DNA of 62,999 nt, taken from NCBI RefSeq assembly GCF_003331055.1, contig NZ_PUQD01000030.1, positions 1 to 62,999 on the forward strand. The letters are read 5' to 3'. The position numbers were made by a program, and so were the translations under genes. This document shows positions 1 through 8,055 of this stretch, in pieces (within the stretch, counting starts at the first letter, position 1; each line of letters begins with the position of its first letter). The stretch is from Pseudomonas sp. AFG_SD02_1510_Pfu_092 (GTDB lineage: Bacteria; Pseudomonadota; Gammaproteobacteria; Pseudomonadales; Pseudomonadaceae). The notes beneath the pieces are model-generated. The model did not search any database. It saw only the letters and a program-made list of their open reading frames with translations, and was not told where the DNA came from.

Positions 1-1008
1 CTGCCCCGGCCCGCCCGCTTTAGACCAATGGTGCACAAGGCTCTTGGTCGAGATGTTCAAGCTCTTCTTCAACCGCTCATAGTTCCCAAGGTTCAGCTGT
101 TTGTTAAGGAATGCCGCTTTCAGCTGCCCATCCAGTTGTTGCAGCAACTGGCGGCGTTCGGCGAAGAAGCTCGGGCTGTTCAGATGGCCATGGCGCATGA
201 ATTCTCGCTGGTGCAGGTGCTCGATACTGGTCAGGGTATTACCGACCTGTTTCAAACCTTGATCGAGCATGTCCTTGCCCACGCCCATGGACTGACTGGC
301 ATCGCTGAGCAGGCCGGCGATTTCGGCCTGGTGCTGCATCATGAAATCCGCTTCGGCGAAATCCAGTACCTCCAGCGCGCGACGGGTGTGCTGCGCTGCA
401 GCCATCAGCTGGCCTTCCTCGCGGGTGCAGGCATCAACGTTGTCAGGATTACCGAGAACGAAGATTTCCCCGGCCTTGAAGCCTTGTTCGAATGTGGGGT
501 TGAGCCGCTGCAACCGTGAGATGGGCAGCGTCGCGTCATGCTCGGCCAATTCCAGCAGCACTTGCGCGAACGACATGCGCCGCGGCACTACGTAGAACCC
601 AGGCTCCAAGGTACCGGGCAGCGCACCTATCAGGGGCTGGGAGAAAGGCTTGGGGTAGACGGCGGCAGATGGCTCGGCAGCGCCGACAGTGGCAAGCCCT
701 GCGGTGGAGTGCCTTGATGGCGGTGCGTCGCCAAGCGGTGCGACAACCCGATTGCTGCCCGGCGAACAGCCACAGGCAACCAGCGCGCCATCCATGGCGA
801 CCCGCCGACCATCGGAAATGCACCACTCCAGCCCTTCGGCAACGACGCCTTCCTGCCCACAAAGTGGGCATGCCGTGGTGGGGTCTCCCTCGCGAAGTAC
901 CATCCGACCTTCGTCAAGGTACCCAGCCCCTGTCGCAATACAAACTGCACCCGTGGTGGTGAGATCACCATCTACTGCCTGCCCTTTTCCGGCGAGATTG
1001 GCACGCAT
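1..1008 (-). CDS. PAAR-domain polymorphic toxin, copy 1 (cut by the window edge)
   Basis: The gene runs leftward and its 3' end lies outside the window, so only residues 1 to about 336 are visible. The first 90 residues form a PAAR-type domain with a CxxC after DPTTA, as in proteins that sharpen the type VI secretion spike. Residues ~136-186 look LysM-like (YVVPRRMSF ... GEIFVLGNP) and the rest is helical. The ATG at 1008 was chosen because the same ATG is conserved in copy 2. Bases 1 to about 660 appear identical to 2488-3147, and beyond that only scattered changes occur, so the copies are a recent duplication or are kept alike by gene conversion. The C-terminal toxin tip cannot be seen and may differ from copy 2. 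No vgrG or chaperone is present in the window. Confidence 0.85.
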   Translation of the reverse strand, partial: MRANLAGKGQAVDGDLTTTGAVCIATGAGYLDEGRMVLREGDPTTACPLCGQEGVVAEGLEWCISDGRRVAMDGALVACGCSPGSNRVVAPLGDAPPSRHSTAGLATVGAAEPSAAVYPKPFSQPLIGALPGTLEPGFYVVPRRMSFAQVLLELAEHDATLPISRLQRLNPTFEQGFKAGEIFVLGNPDNVDACTREEGQLMAAAQHTRRALEVLDFAEADFMMQHQAEIAGLLSDASQSMGVGKDMLDQGLKQVGNTLTSIEHLHQREFMRHGHLNSPSFFAERRQLLQQLDGQLKAAFLNKQLNLGNYERLKKSLNISTKSLVHHWSKAGGPGQ

Positions 1009-1207
1009 CTACAAGCTCCCTGTACACGGTTCAGATAGGGAAACCTAACATCTATAGGGAGGCTTCGCGCGCAAACAACCAAAAAGCAGAAGTTTCCTAC
1101 AGGCTAGTCCTACTTATCAAAACGGGAAGCAATCCTGAATTAGCAGAGAGCAAACAAGAAACCCTGCACTTCAAGTATTTCCTTACGTACTTACGATTAT
1201 CTGGGCG

Positions 1208-1609
1208 CTACTCCCGTTCTGATAGTAAAATCAGAGTATAAGCAACCACCATCCAAACACAGCCAAGCAGAGTCAACCACGTAGCCAGCGCCAATTTTAA
1301 TTTCAACCCCGGTGGAAAACGTTTCAGCTCATCAAAATCTAACGCTCCTCTACTTAATGCCAGCCGAGGAAATGTTATCAGCCCAGCAATCATACAAATC
1401 AACATCCAACGCCGCCTAAAACTTCCTCTACCCCACAACTGCTTCATGGATTGAAGGTAGGGGTTGCTCTGTATAGCGGAGCATGCGATATCGTAATCTT
1501 TCTTCAGCACAACACAGGCAAAAATCGCCGGACCAGGCAATCCAATGATGAATGGACCGAGCACCAATATTAACTTCGCTGAAATCGCCCACTCGTTGAT
1601 GTCTATCAT
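1208..1609 (-). CDS. Orphan immunity-like membrane protein
   Basis: This 133-residue protein has about three hydrophobic segments (near the N-terminus, around WMLICMIAGLITFP, and at the C-terminus). It is clearly related to the product of 1719-2102: both share MID near the start, an AIxSNPYL motif followed by MK and a tryptophan, and FP residues before the last helix. I place the start at the ATG at 1609 because GAGG lies just upstream, as in the paralogue; the ATG at 1621 and a GTG at 1645 are alternatives. It follows a decayed toxin tip instead of a complete toxin gene, so it is probably an orphan immunity gene. Base composition is visibly richer in A+T than the housekeeping genes to the right. 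No named family is recognised; function is inferred from context. Confidence 0.7.
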   Translation of the reverse strand: MIDINEWAISAKLILVLGPFIIGLPGPAIFACVVLKKDYDIACSAIQSNPYLQSMKQLWGRGSFRRRWMLICMIAGLITFPRLALSRGALDFDELKRFPPGLKLKLALATWLTLLGCVWMVVAYTLILLSERE

Positions 1610-1718
1610 TGGTAGCCTCATAGATAAATTTTTCAGTTCATTCACCTATCTTCTCGCCTAGGATTCCACCTGCAAGCGGCCCTCCGCCTACGAGCACAAC
1701 ACCACGACCTGGAAAGTT
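1605..1718 (-). pseudogene. Decayed toxin C-terminal tip fragment
   Basis: Directly after the TAA of the immunity gene, the minus strand reads as a glycine-rich peptide containing VVLVGGGPLAGGIL and GEKIGE, then a TGA, and then in the same frame IYEATND. The intact toxin of copy 2 ends with the same elements: a glycine-rich stretch, GEKAGE and LYEATDD. The fragment therefore matches the last ~35 residues of that toxin, with a premature stop and a few extra codons. No start codon or N-terminal toxin sequence precedes it. It sits immediately before the orphan immunity gene, as toxin tips precede their own immunity genes in displaced polymorphic-toxin cassettes. Confidence 0.65.
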
Positions 1719-2102
1719 TTAAATAATCAGATATATTACAAGCGCCCAAAGCATCGAAATGAAATTCAGCCATAGCGCCACAACCATCTTCCGCCTTAAG
1801 TACAGCGGGAAGTTTTTAATCTCAACCTCATCAACCCAACCCATATATAGATACCACTTGGGGAACGTTACCAAAGCGCTCACCGTGGCCAGCAGCAGAT
1901 AACGAGATCTTAGGCTTCCATCGCCCCAAACGGATTTCATTTTTTCCAGATAGGGGTTGCTTTTGATCGCTGACAAAGCGACTGTAAAATCTCGAGAGGT
2001 TGCAATTTGCACATTAATTGCAAGACTTAAGAAACCAGGAAAAAATGGAAAAAGCAGGAGCGCTAGCTTGACTAGAACTGGCCAACTGTCGAAGTCAATC
2101 AT
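1719..2102 (-). CDS. Probable immunity membrane protein of the PAAR toxin
   Basis: This 127-residue protein has three predicted membrane segments: a long hydrophobic stretch after the first ten residues, one around LLLATVSALVTFP, and the last ~20 residues. The ATG at 2102 overlaps the end of the toxin gene by 8 bases and has GAGG six bases upstream; the in-frame ATG at 2114 also has a plausible ribosome site. The tight overlap with the toxin gene is typical of effector-immunity pairs. The toxin tip is glycine-zipper-rich and likely membrane-active, which fits a membrane-embedded immunity protein. It is a paralogue of the orphan protein at 1208-1609. The immunity role is inference from position and topology. 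Confidence 0.75.
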   Translation of the reverse strand: MIDFDSWPVLVKLALLLFPFFPGFLSLAINVQIATSRDFTVALSAIKSNPYLEKMKSVWGDGSLRSRYLLLATVSALVTFPKWYLYMGWVDEVEIKNFPLYLRRKMVVALWLNFISMLWALVIYLII

Positions 2103-3495
2103 CGGTCGCCTCATAAAGCATCTCTCCGGCTTTCTCTCCGAAGACACCGAGGCCAATAGATCCTGCCGCTGAACTAGCGCCAACGATGACAATTCCGCAT
2201 ACCGCCCCCCCGAATCCACCACTACCGATCCCGATAGCGCCGCATAGTGCGCCTGCAACAGTCCCTCCACTCCAGACGCCAAACATACCGCCCCCCAAGC
2301 TTCCAGCGAAGCTGCCCGTCTCGGTGAAACGAACCTTCTTACAAGCGCCAGTTTCACCGGCACGACATACCTCCTCTACCTTCAAGTATGACGAAGCCCC
2401 ACCCAACCCAATTGCAGCATACCCACCATAATTAAGGTACTTACCAAGCCGAGCCACCTTGTCCAGATGCGTCGCATACCCCGGTATCTGCCCCGGCCCG
2501 CCCGCTTTAGACCAATGGTGCACAAGGCTCTTGGTCGAGATGTTCAAGCTCTTCTTCAACCGCTCATAGTTCCCAAGGTTCAGCTGTTTGTTAAGGAATG
2601 CCGCTTTCAGCTGCCCATCCAGTTGTTGCAGCAACTGGCGGCGTTCGGCGAAGAAGCTCGGGCTGTTCAGATGGCCATGGCGCATGAATTCTCGCTGGTG
2701 CAGGTGCTCGATACTGGTCAGGGTATTACCGACCTGTTTCAAACCTTGATCGAGCATGTCCTTGCCCACGCCCATGGACTGACTGGCATCGCTGAGCAGG
2801 CCGGCGATTTCGGCCTGGTGCTGCATCATGAAATCCGCTTCGGCGAAATCCAGTACCTCCAGCGCGCGACGGGTGTGCTGCGCTGCAGCCATCAGCTGGC
2901 CTTCCTCGCGGGTGCAGGCATCAACGTTGTCAGGATTACCGAGAACGAAGATTTCCCCGGCCTTGAAGCCTTGTTCGAATGTGGGGTTGAGCCGCTGCAA
3001 CCGTGAGATGGGCAGCGTCGCGTCATGCTCGGCCAATTCCAGCAGCACTTGCGCGAACGACATGCGCCGCGGCACTACGTAGAACCCAGGCTCCAAGGTA
3101 CCGGGCAGCGCACCTATCAGGGGCTGGGAGAAAGGCTTGGGGTAGACGGCGGCGGATGGCTCGGCAACGCCGGCAGTGGCAAGCCCTGCGGTGGAGTGCC
3201 TTGATGGCGGTGCGTCGCCAAGCGGTGCGACAACCCGATTGCTGCCCGGCGAACAGCCACAGGCAACCAGCGCGCCATCCATGGCGACCCGCCGACCATC
3301 GGAAATGCACCACTCCAGCCCTTCGGCCACGACGCCTTCCTGCCCACAAAGTGGGCATGCCGTGGTGGGGTCTCCCTCGCGAAGTACCATCCGGCCTTCG
3401 TCAAGGTACCCAGCCCCTGTCGCGATACAAACTGCACCCGTGGTGGTGAGATCACCATCTACTGCCTGGCCTTTTCCGGCGAGATTGGCACGCAT
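2095..3495 (-). CDS. PAAR-LysM-like polymorphic toxin with glycine-zipper C-terminus (copy 2)
   Basis: The product has 466 residues. Residues 1-90 are PAAR-like, with CPLCG and a later CGCSPG segment; ~136-186 resemble a LysM-type module; ~190-370 are helical and charged. The C-terminal ~75 residues are packed with small residues (GSFAGSLGGGMFG, GAICG/GSGGFGG-type repeats, GASSAAGSIG), a glycine-zipper pattern seen in pore-forming toxins such as the Tse4 class. Copy 1 shares the N-terminal part almost exactly. The ATG at 3495 is chosen over an upstream in-frame TTG at 3501. The gene overlaps its immunity gene. PAAR families load on the type VI secretion spike; toxicity by membrane insertion is my inference from the tip composition. 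Confidence 0.85.
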   Translation of the reverse strand: MRANLAGKGQAVDGDLTTTGAVCIATGAGYLDEGRMVLREGDPTTACPLCGQEGVVAEGLEWCISDGRRVAMDGALVACGCSPGSNRVVAPLGDAPPSRHSTAGLATAGVAEPSAAVYPKPFSQPLIGALPGTLEPGFYVVPRRMSFAQVLLELAEHDATLPISRLQRLNPTFEQGFKAGEIFVLGNPDNVDACTREEGQLMAAAQHTRRALEVLDFAEADFMMQHQAEIAGLLSDASQSMGVGKDMLDQGLKQVGNTLTSIEHLHQREFMRHGHLNSPSFFAERRQLLQQLDGQLKAAFLNKQLNLGNYERLKKSLNISTKSLVHHWSKAGGPGQIPGYATHLDKVARLGKYLNYGGYAAIGLGGASSYLKVEEVCRAGETGACKKVRFTETGSFAGSLGGGMFGVWSGGTVAGALCGAIGIGSGGFGGAVCGIVIVGASSAAGSIGLGVFGEKAGEMLYEATDD

Positions 3496-3547
3496 CCACA
3501 AACTCCCTGTACATGGTTTCGGTATGGAAACCTAACATCCACAGGGC
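2488..3547. repeat. Long direct repeat, second copy of 1-1060
   Basis: Bases 1-1060 recur at 2488-3547, offset by 2487. The match covers the toxin N-terminal region and about 50 bases of upstream leader. The first ~660 bases look identical; the next ~350 differ at roughly seven positions, and similarity fades upstream of the start codons. The match continues past the left edge of the window. Such a repeat can support recombination that deletes or swaps the immunity genes between the copies. Confidence 0.9.
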
Positions 3548-3667
3548 GTCTTCAAGTGCAGCAGCGCGAAATTCGGAAGTTTCCTACGAGCTAGCCGCGC
3601 TAGCAGTTTCGTCGGATTTGCAGGAAGGAAAGAGCCGCCGGTTAACGTCGGCTCGTACAGTCCAGCA

Positions 3668-4036
3668 CTATCTGGCCAGCCAGTTATCGACTTCATCGGC
3701 GCCGTATTCGGCCTTCCATGCCTTCAGCTTCGTATGGTTGCCGCCTTTGGTTTCAACCACTTCGCCAGTGTGCGGGTTCTTGTACTGTTTGACCTGGCGC
3801 GCGCGGCGCTGGGCTTTGGGCGCAACAGCAGGCTGAGCCGGGCGGCGGGTGGCTTGCGGGTCGAGCAGGTCGATGATGTCGCGCAGGCTGAACTGGTACT
3901 TGGCCAACAGGTTGCGCAGTTTGGTTTCGAATTCGATTTCTTTCTGCAGTTCGGGGCTGCCTTTCATGGCTTCCAGCTCAGCAAGTTGAGCAGCCAGTTT
4001 CTGTTCGAGCTGACGGAATTCTGCGAGACGGGACAT
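3668..4036 (-). CDS. MvaT/MvaU-family H-NS-like xenogeneic silencer
   Basis: The 122-residue protein begins MSRLAEFRQLEQKLAAQLAE, an N-terminal coiled-coil dimerisation region followed by KEIEFETKLR and a central linker, as in MvaT. The C-terminal AT-hook-like DNA-binding domain contains YKNPHTGEVVETKGGNH and ends VDNWLAR, matching the family. MvaT proteins bind AT-rich DNA and silence horizontally acquired genes. The ATG at 4036 has GAAGGT upstream and gives the usual family length; a longer in-frame start exists but adds an atypical leader. It lies next to the AT-richer toxin locus, which could be one of its targets (inference). P. putida carries several paralogues (Tur proteins); I cannot tell which one this is. 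Confidence 0.93.
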   Translation of the reverse strand: MSRLAEFRQLEQKLAAQLAELEAMKGSPELQKEIEFETKLRNLLAKYQFSLRDIIDLLDPQATRRPAQPAVAPKAQRRARQVKQYKNPHTGEVVETKGGNHTKLKAWKAEYGADEVDNWLAR

Positions 4037-4206
4037 GCGGGATACCTTCGTTAGGACTGCCTGGGTTGTCGAACGTGTCAACGGCTTAGTGCTGCTGGTT
4101 CGGGGTTTAGTTCCAGTTCATTTCCCGACAATACCGCCCGTCCCTTGCAGTAAGAGTTGTGCCGCGGCTGACGGTCTTCTGCCCACATGCCACGGAGACC
4201 GAATAC

Positions 4207-5001
4207 ATGAAGTTCACAAGTTGCTGCCTCTGCCTTGCATTCGCCAGTGTCGCTCTGTCGGGCTGCTCGACAGCGCGAACGGCGTCGCCTGTCGAAGCCC
4301 CCGGCGGCGCCGAAACAGGCACCACGCAACTGCTCGAGGCAGGCGCGGCGGTGTTGCAGGACAAACCGCCAATCGACGCGCTCAACGCCTACCTGGACGG
4401 TTTTCATTTCTACAACGGCCACCCCGACATACAAATGGAAGCCCACCATTACTGCGCCATCCTGAACCAGGACGTCATTCAGTGCGTGATCTATGACGGC
4501 AGTACGCGCGGCGCCAAGATAATGGGCATCGAGTACATCATTGACGAGAAACTGTTCGCCAACTTGCCGACCAAGGAAAAAGCCATGTGGCACAGCCATG
4601 GCTATGAAGTATCGTCTGGCCAATTGGTTGCGCCCGGTATCCCGGCACCGGCAGAACATGCCTTGATGAAGCGGCTGGTACGCACCTACGGTAAAACCTG
4701 GCATACCTGGCACACCGATCAGGACAAGACACTGCCGGTGGGTGTACCGCAATTGATGATGGGCTTTACCGCCGATGGCCAGGCCAACCCCGCCATGGTC
4801 GAGCAACGTAACCGACGCTTGGGCATCGATGCGGCGAAAAGCAAGGCGCAACGGGGCGACATTGCAATACCTGCGCCAGACCCGCAGGCCAACGGCTGGC
4901 AGCGTGGCGAGGTGATCCAGCTGGTTGACCCGACGGGCACCCACCTGCATCGCCCGGCCACGGCGACACCGAAGGAGAGCAACAGCCGTTCCAGCCGGTG
5001 A
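4207..5001 (+). CDS. OBAP-family (DUF1264) lipoprotein
   Basis: This 264-residue product starts with a lipoprotein signal ending LSGC, so it should be lipidated at Cys19 and exported. The mature part contains HFYNGHPDIQMEAHHYC, IQCVIYDG, IEYIIDEKLF and MWHSHGYEVSSGQL, hallmarks of the oil-body-associated protein-like family (DUF1264) found in plants, fungi and bacteria. The bacterial function is not established. The ATG at 4207 is chosen because it opens the signal peptide; an upstream in-frame ATG at 4159 does not. The gene stands alone, followed by a REP array. Family assignment is from recognised motifs. Confidence 0.8.
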   Translation: MKFTSCCLCLAFASVALSGCSTARTASPVEAPGGAETGTTQLLEAGAAVLQDKPPIDALNAYLDGFHFYNGHPDIQMEAHHYCAILNQDVIQCVIYDGSTRGAKIMGIEYIIDEKLFANLPTKEKAMWHSHGYEVSSGQLVAPGIPAPAEHALMKRLVRTYGKTWHTWHTDQDKTLPVGVPQLMMGFTADGQANPAMVEQRNRRLGIDAAKSKAQRGDIAIPAPDPQANGWQRGEVIQLVDPTGTHLHRPATATPKESNSRSSR

Positions 5002-5032
5002 GCGGTCCAGCGGGGCAAGGCCACTACCATCC

Positions 5033-5520
5033 AACGCAGAGGATGGCACCGGCGGTGCCGGTGTTCGCGGCCACGGCCGCTCCCACAGTTGCCGTGTGAA
5101 CTCGCAGCCCGCGCAGTACCTGTGGGAGCGGGCAAGCCCGCGAAGAATCCAACGCAGTGGATGGCACCGGCTGCGCCGGTGTTCGCGGCTAAAGCCGCTC
5201 CCACAGTTGCCGTGTGAACTCGCAGCCGGTGCAGTACCTGTGGGAGCGGGCAAGCCCGCGAAGAATCCAACGCAGTGGATGGCACCGGCTGTGCCGGTGT
5301 TCGCGGCCACGGCCGCTCCCATAGGTACCGCGTGAACTCGCAGCCGGCGCCGTATCTGTGGGAGCGGGCAAGCCCGCGAAGCATCCAACGCGGTGGATGG
5401 CACCGGCTGTGCCGGTGTTCGCGGCCACGGCCGCTCCCACAGGTACCGCGTGAACTCGCAGCCGGCGCCGTATCTGTGGGAGCGGGCAAGCCCGCGAAGA
5501 GCCCAACACGGTGGATGGCA
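5033..5520. repeat. Tandem array of four 118-bp REP/BIME units
   Basis: The motif TGTGGGAGCGGGCAAGCCCG starts at 5121, 5239, 5357 and 5475, an exact 118-base period. Each unit pairs this palindrome with an inverted one (GCGGC..GCCGCTCCCA) separated by a GGATGGCACCGGC segment, the usual head-to-tail arrangement of a bacterial interspersed mosaic element. The array fills the space between the OBAP-like lipoprotein (5001) and the acyl-CoA dehydrogenase (stop at 5538). Both genes end here, so it may act in transcript termination or 3'-end stability. No gene is apparent; open frames through the repeat are artefacts. Confidence 0.92.
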
Positions 5521-5537
5521 CCGCCCCCCGCTGATTC

Positions 5538-6767
5538 TCAGCGCTCGCTGCGCAGCATGTCCGCCGGCACGTGCTTGCCGATCTCGTACTTGCCAATCGC
5601 CGCCCGGTGCACTTCATCCGGCCCGTCGGCCAGGCGCAGGGTGCGCTGCATGGCGTACATGTAGGCCAGCGGGAAATCACCGCTCACCCCTGCCCCACCG
5701 TGAATCTGGATCGCCCGGTCGATCACCTGCAGCGCCACGTTCGGTGCCACCACCTTGATTTGCGCAATTTCGCTGCGCGCCACCTTGTTACCGACGGTGT
5801 CCATCATGTAGGCCGCTTTCAGCGTCAGCAGCCGGGCCATGTCGATCTCCATCCGCGAGTCGGCGATCTTGTCGACGTTGCCGCCCAGACGTGCCAAGGG
5901 CCGGCCGAACGCCGTCCGCTCCACCGCGCGCTTGCACATCAGTTCCAGCGCGCGCTCGGCCATGCCGATCGAACGCATGCAATGGTGGATGCGGCCGGGG
6001 CCGAGGCGCCCCTGGGCGATCTCGAAACCACGGCCCTCGCCGAGAATCACGTTCTCGTAAGGCACCCGTACATTCTCGAACAACACTTCGGCGTGGCCAT
6101 GCGGCGCATCGTCATAACCGAACACCGGCAGCGGGCGGACGATCTTCACCCCGGGCGCATCAGTAGGCACCAGCACCATCGAGTGCTGCTGGTGGCGCGG
6201 CCCTTCGGGGTCGGACAGGCCCATGAAGATCATCACCTTGCAGCGTGGGTCGCAGGCGCCGGAAGTCCACCACTTGCGGCCGTTGATCAGCCAGTGGTCA
6301 CCGTCACGCACAGCCGTGGCCGCCATGTTGGTGGCATCCGAAGAGGCCACCTCCGGTTCGGTCATGGCGAACGCCGAACGGATCTCGCCACGCAGCAGCG
6401 GCTCCAGCCACTGGCGCTTCTGCGCTTCGCTGCCGTAACGCACCAGCACTTCCATGTTGCCGGTGTCCGGCGCCGAGCAGTTGAACGGCTCTGGCCCGAG
6501 CAGCGAGCGGCCCATGATCTCCGCCAGCGGGGCGTATTCCAGGTTGCTCAGGCCGGCGCCGTATTCCGACTCGGGCAGGAACAGGTTCCACAGCCCTTCG
6601 GCACGGGCCTTGGCCTTGAGCTCTTCCATGATCGCGGTGGGCTGCCAGCGGTCACCCTCGGCAACCTGGCGTTCGAACACTGCCTCGGCGGGATAGACAT
6701 AGGCGTCCATGAACGCGCTGACACGCTCGCGCAGTGCCTGGACCTTGGGTGAATAGGCGAAATCCAT
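5538..6767 (-). CDS. Acyl-CoA dehydrogenase family protein
   Basis: The 409-residue protein has the full acyl-CoA dehydrogenase layout: helical N-terminal domain ([15 protein letters not shown]), the FAD-binding middle domain with [16 protein letters not shown] and a WWTSGA segment, and a C-terminal helical domain with [26 protein letters not shown] and [15 protein letters not shown]. It resembles the ACAD10/11-like branch found widely in Pseudomonas. It should oxidise an acyl-CoA at the alpha-beta position using FAD; the substrate is unknown. The ATG at 6767 has AAGG nearby; a GTG five codons upstream is the alternative. It is divergent from a LysR regulator that probably controls it. Confidence 0.93.
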   Translation of the reverse strand: MDFAYSPKVQALRERVSAFMDAYVYPAEAVFERQVAEGDRWQPTAIMEELKAKARAEGLWNLFLPESEYGAGLSNLEYAPLAEIMGRSLLGPEPFNCSAPDTGNMEVLVRYGSEAQKRQWLEPLLRGEIRSAFAMTEPEVASSDATNMAATAVRDGDHWLINGRKWWTSGACDPRCKVMIFMGLSDPEGPRHQQHSMVLVPTDAPGVKIVRPLPVFGYDDAPHGHAEVLFENVRVPYENVILGEGRGFEIAQGRLGPGRIHHCMRSIGMAERALELMCKRAVERTAFGRPLARLGGNVDKIADSRMEIDMARLLTLKAAYMMDTVGNKVARSEIAQIKVVAPNVALQVIDRAIQIHGGAGVSGDFPLAYMYAMQRTLRLADGPDEVHRAAIGKYEIGKHVPADMLRSER

Positions 6768-6874
6768 CGGGGCTACCTTCACGGTTCGGAGTACATGGTG
6801 CAGAGCCTAGAGCAGCCTGCCTTCATCCACCTAGTCTATTTTCAGCGTGTATAAACATTCATAACCGATATATG

Positions 6875-6884
6875 ATCGGCCGAT
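6875..6884. promoter_or_regulatory. Candidate LysR operator between acyl-CoA dehydrogenase and its LysR
   Basis: The divergent intergenic region contains the perfect palindrome ATCGGCCGAT, framed by AT-rich flanks (TATG..AATT), a T-N11-A-like arrangement compatible with LysR binding. It lies about 24 bases upstream of the LysR start. Binding is inferred from position only. Confidence 0.4.
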
Positions 6885-6907
6885 AATTCCAACAAAGAGC
6901 GGCGCCC

Positions 6908-7834
6908 ATGAACCTCAGCAAGGTCGACCTCAACCTGTTCATCGTCTTCGACGCGATCTACACCGAAGCCAACCTGACCCGCGCCGGGCAGATCGTCGGC
7001 ATCACCCAGCCAGCGGTGTCCAACGCGTTGTCGCGGCTGCGCGAAACCTTCAATGACCCGCTGTTCGTGCGCACCGCGCAGGGCATGGTGCCCACACCCA
7101 TGGCCCAGAACATCATCGGCCCGGTGCGCAATGCCCTGGCGCTGTTGCGCACCTCGGTGCAGGAAAGCCGCATCTTCAACCCGCAACAGGCCAACAAGAC
7201 CTTCCGCATCAGCATGACCGACCTGACCGAGGCGGTGATCCTGCCGCCACTGTTCCAGCGCCTGCGCCGCCTGGCACCGGCGGTGCTGATCGAGAGCTTC
7301 CTGTGCAAACGCCGCGAAACCACCAAGGAACTTGCCGCCGGCCGCCTGGACTTCGCCATCGATGCGCCACTGAACACCGACCCGCAGGTACGCCACGTCA
7401 AGCTGATGCAGGACCGCTATGTCTGCGCCCTGCGCCAGGGCCACCCGCTGGCTGACAGCAAGCTGACCCTCGACAACTACCTGGGCATGACCCATATCCA
7501 TATTTCCAGCCGGCGCAACGGCCTGGGCTATGTCGACCTGGCGCTGGGCAAGATGGGCGTGCAGCGCAAGGTTGCATTGCGCTCGCAGCATTACCTGATG
7601 GCTTCGCAGGTGTTGCAGCAGACCGACATGGCGATGACCGTGCCAGAGCGTTTCGCCCGCCGCCACGCGTTGCGCTACCAGCCGCTACCGGTGGAGGTGC
7701 CGGCGCTGGAAACCCACCTGTACTGGCATGAAAGCACCGATCAGGACCCGGCCAACCGCTGGATGCGCGAGCAGATCACCGAGCTGTGCGAACGAGTGGT
7801 GGCCGAGGAAGAGAAGGCGCAGGAGCCGGCCTGA
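6908..7834 (+). CDS. LysR-family transcriptional regulator
   Basis: This 308-residue protein has an N-terminal winged helix at residues ~4-65 (LSKVDLNLFIVFDAIYTE, ITQPAVSNALSRLRE, DPLFVRTAQGM) of the NodD/NahR-like LysR type, followed by an effector-binding domain. It is divergently transcribed from the acyl-CoA dehydrogenase at 5538-6767, with 140 bases between start codons, the usual arrangement for a LysR regulator and its target. The inducer cannot be deduced. Confidence 0.92.
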   Translation: MNLSKVDLNLFIVFDAIYTEANLTRAGQIVGITQPAVSNALSRLRETFNDPLFVRTAQGMVPTPMAQNIIGPVRNALALLRTSVQESRIFNPQQANKTFRISMTDLTEAVILPPLFQRLRRLAPAVLIESFLCKRRETTKELAAGRLDFAIDAPLNTDPQVRHVKLMQDRYVCALRQGHPLADSKLTLDNYLGMTHIHISSRRNGLGYVDLALGKMGVQRKVALRSQHYLMASQVLQQTDMAMTVPERFARRHALRYQPLPVEVPALETHLYWHESTDQDPANRWMREQITELCERVVAEEEKAQEPA

Positions 7835-8055
7835 AGCGGCCTGCACAGCTCGATGCCCCCAGTAAACAAGCAGGCGCTTTGTAAGTGGCTTGCTTAAGCC
7901 AGAAACTTTTTCCACATGGATCAGGGTAAGTAGAAAATTTTTCTAAGCTAATGCCTAAAGCGTATGAGAGAAAGGGAAAAACTTTCCTTCACGGCAGGTA
8001 GTCTTGCTCTACCGGCGCCGAATGACGGCGCCCCATGCCGGATCGGCCGCAGACC

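Noticed and set aside
1009..1207. Further toxin remnant between orphan immunity and copy 1
   Set aside because: I found no recognisable toxin-tip peptide in this gap beyond the conserved leader near 1010-1060.
1638..1645. Start of the orphan immunity gene at a GTG at 1645
   Set aside because: The GTG lies within the toxin-tip relic and has a poorly spaced ribosome site, while ATG 1609 has GAGG as in the paralogue.
5033..5520. Possible CRISPR array
   Set aside because: The 118-base units are nearly identical through their whole length with no unique spacers, and no cas genes are near; these are REP/BIME units.
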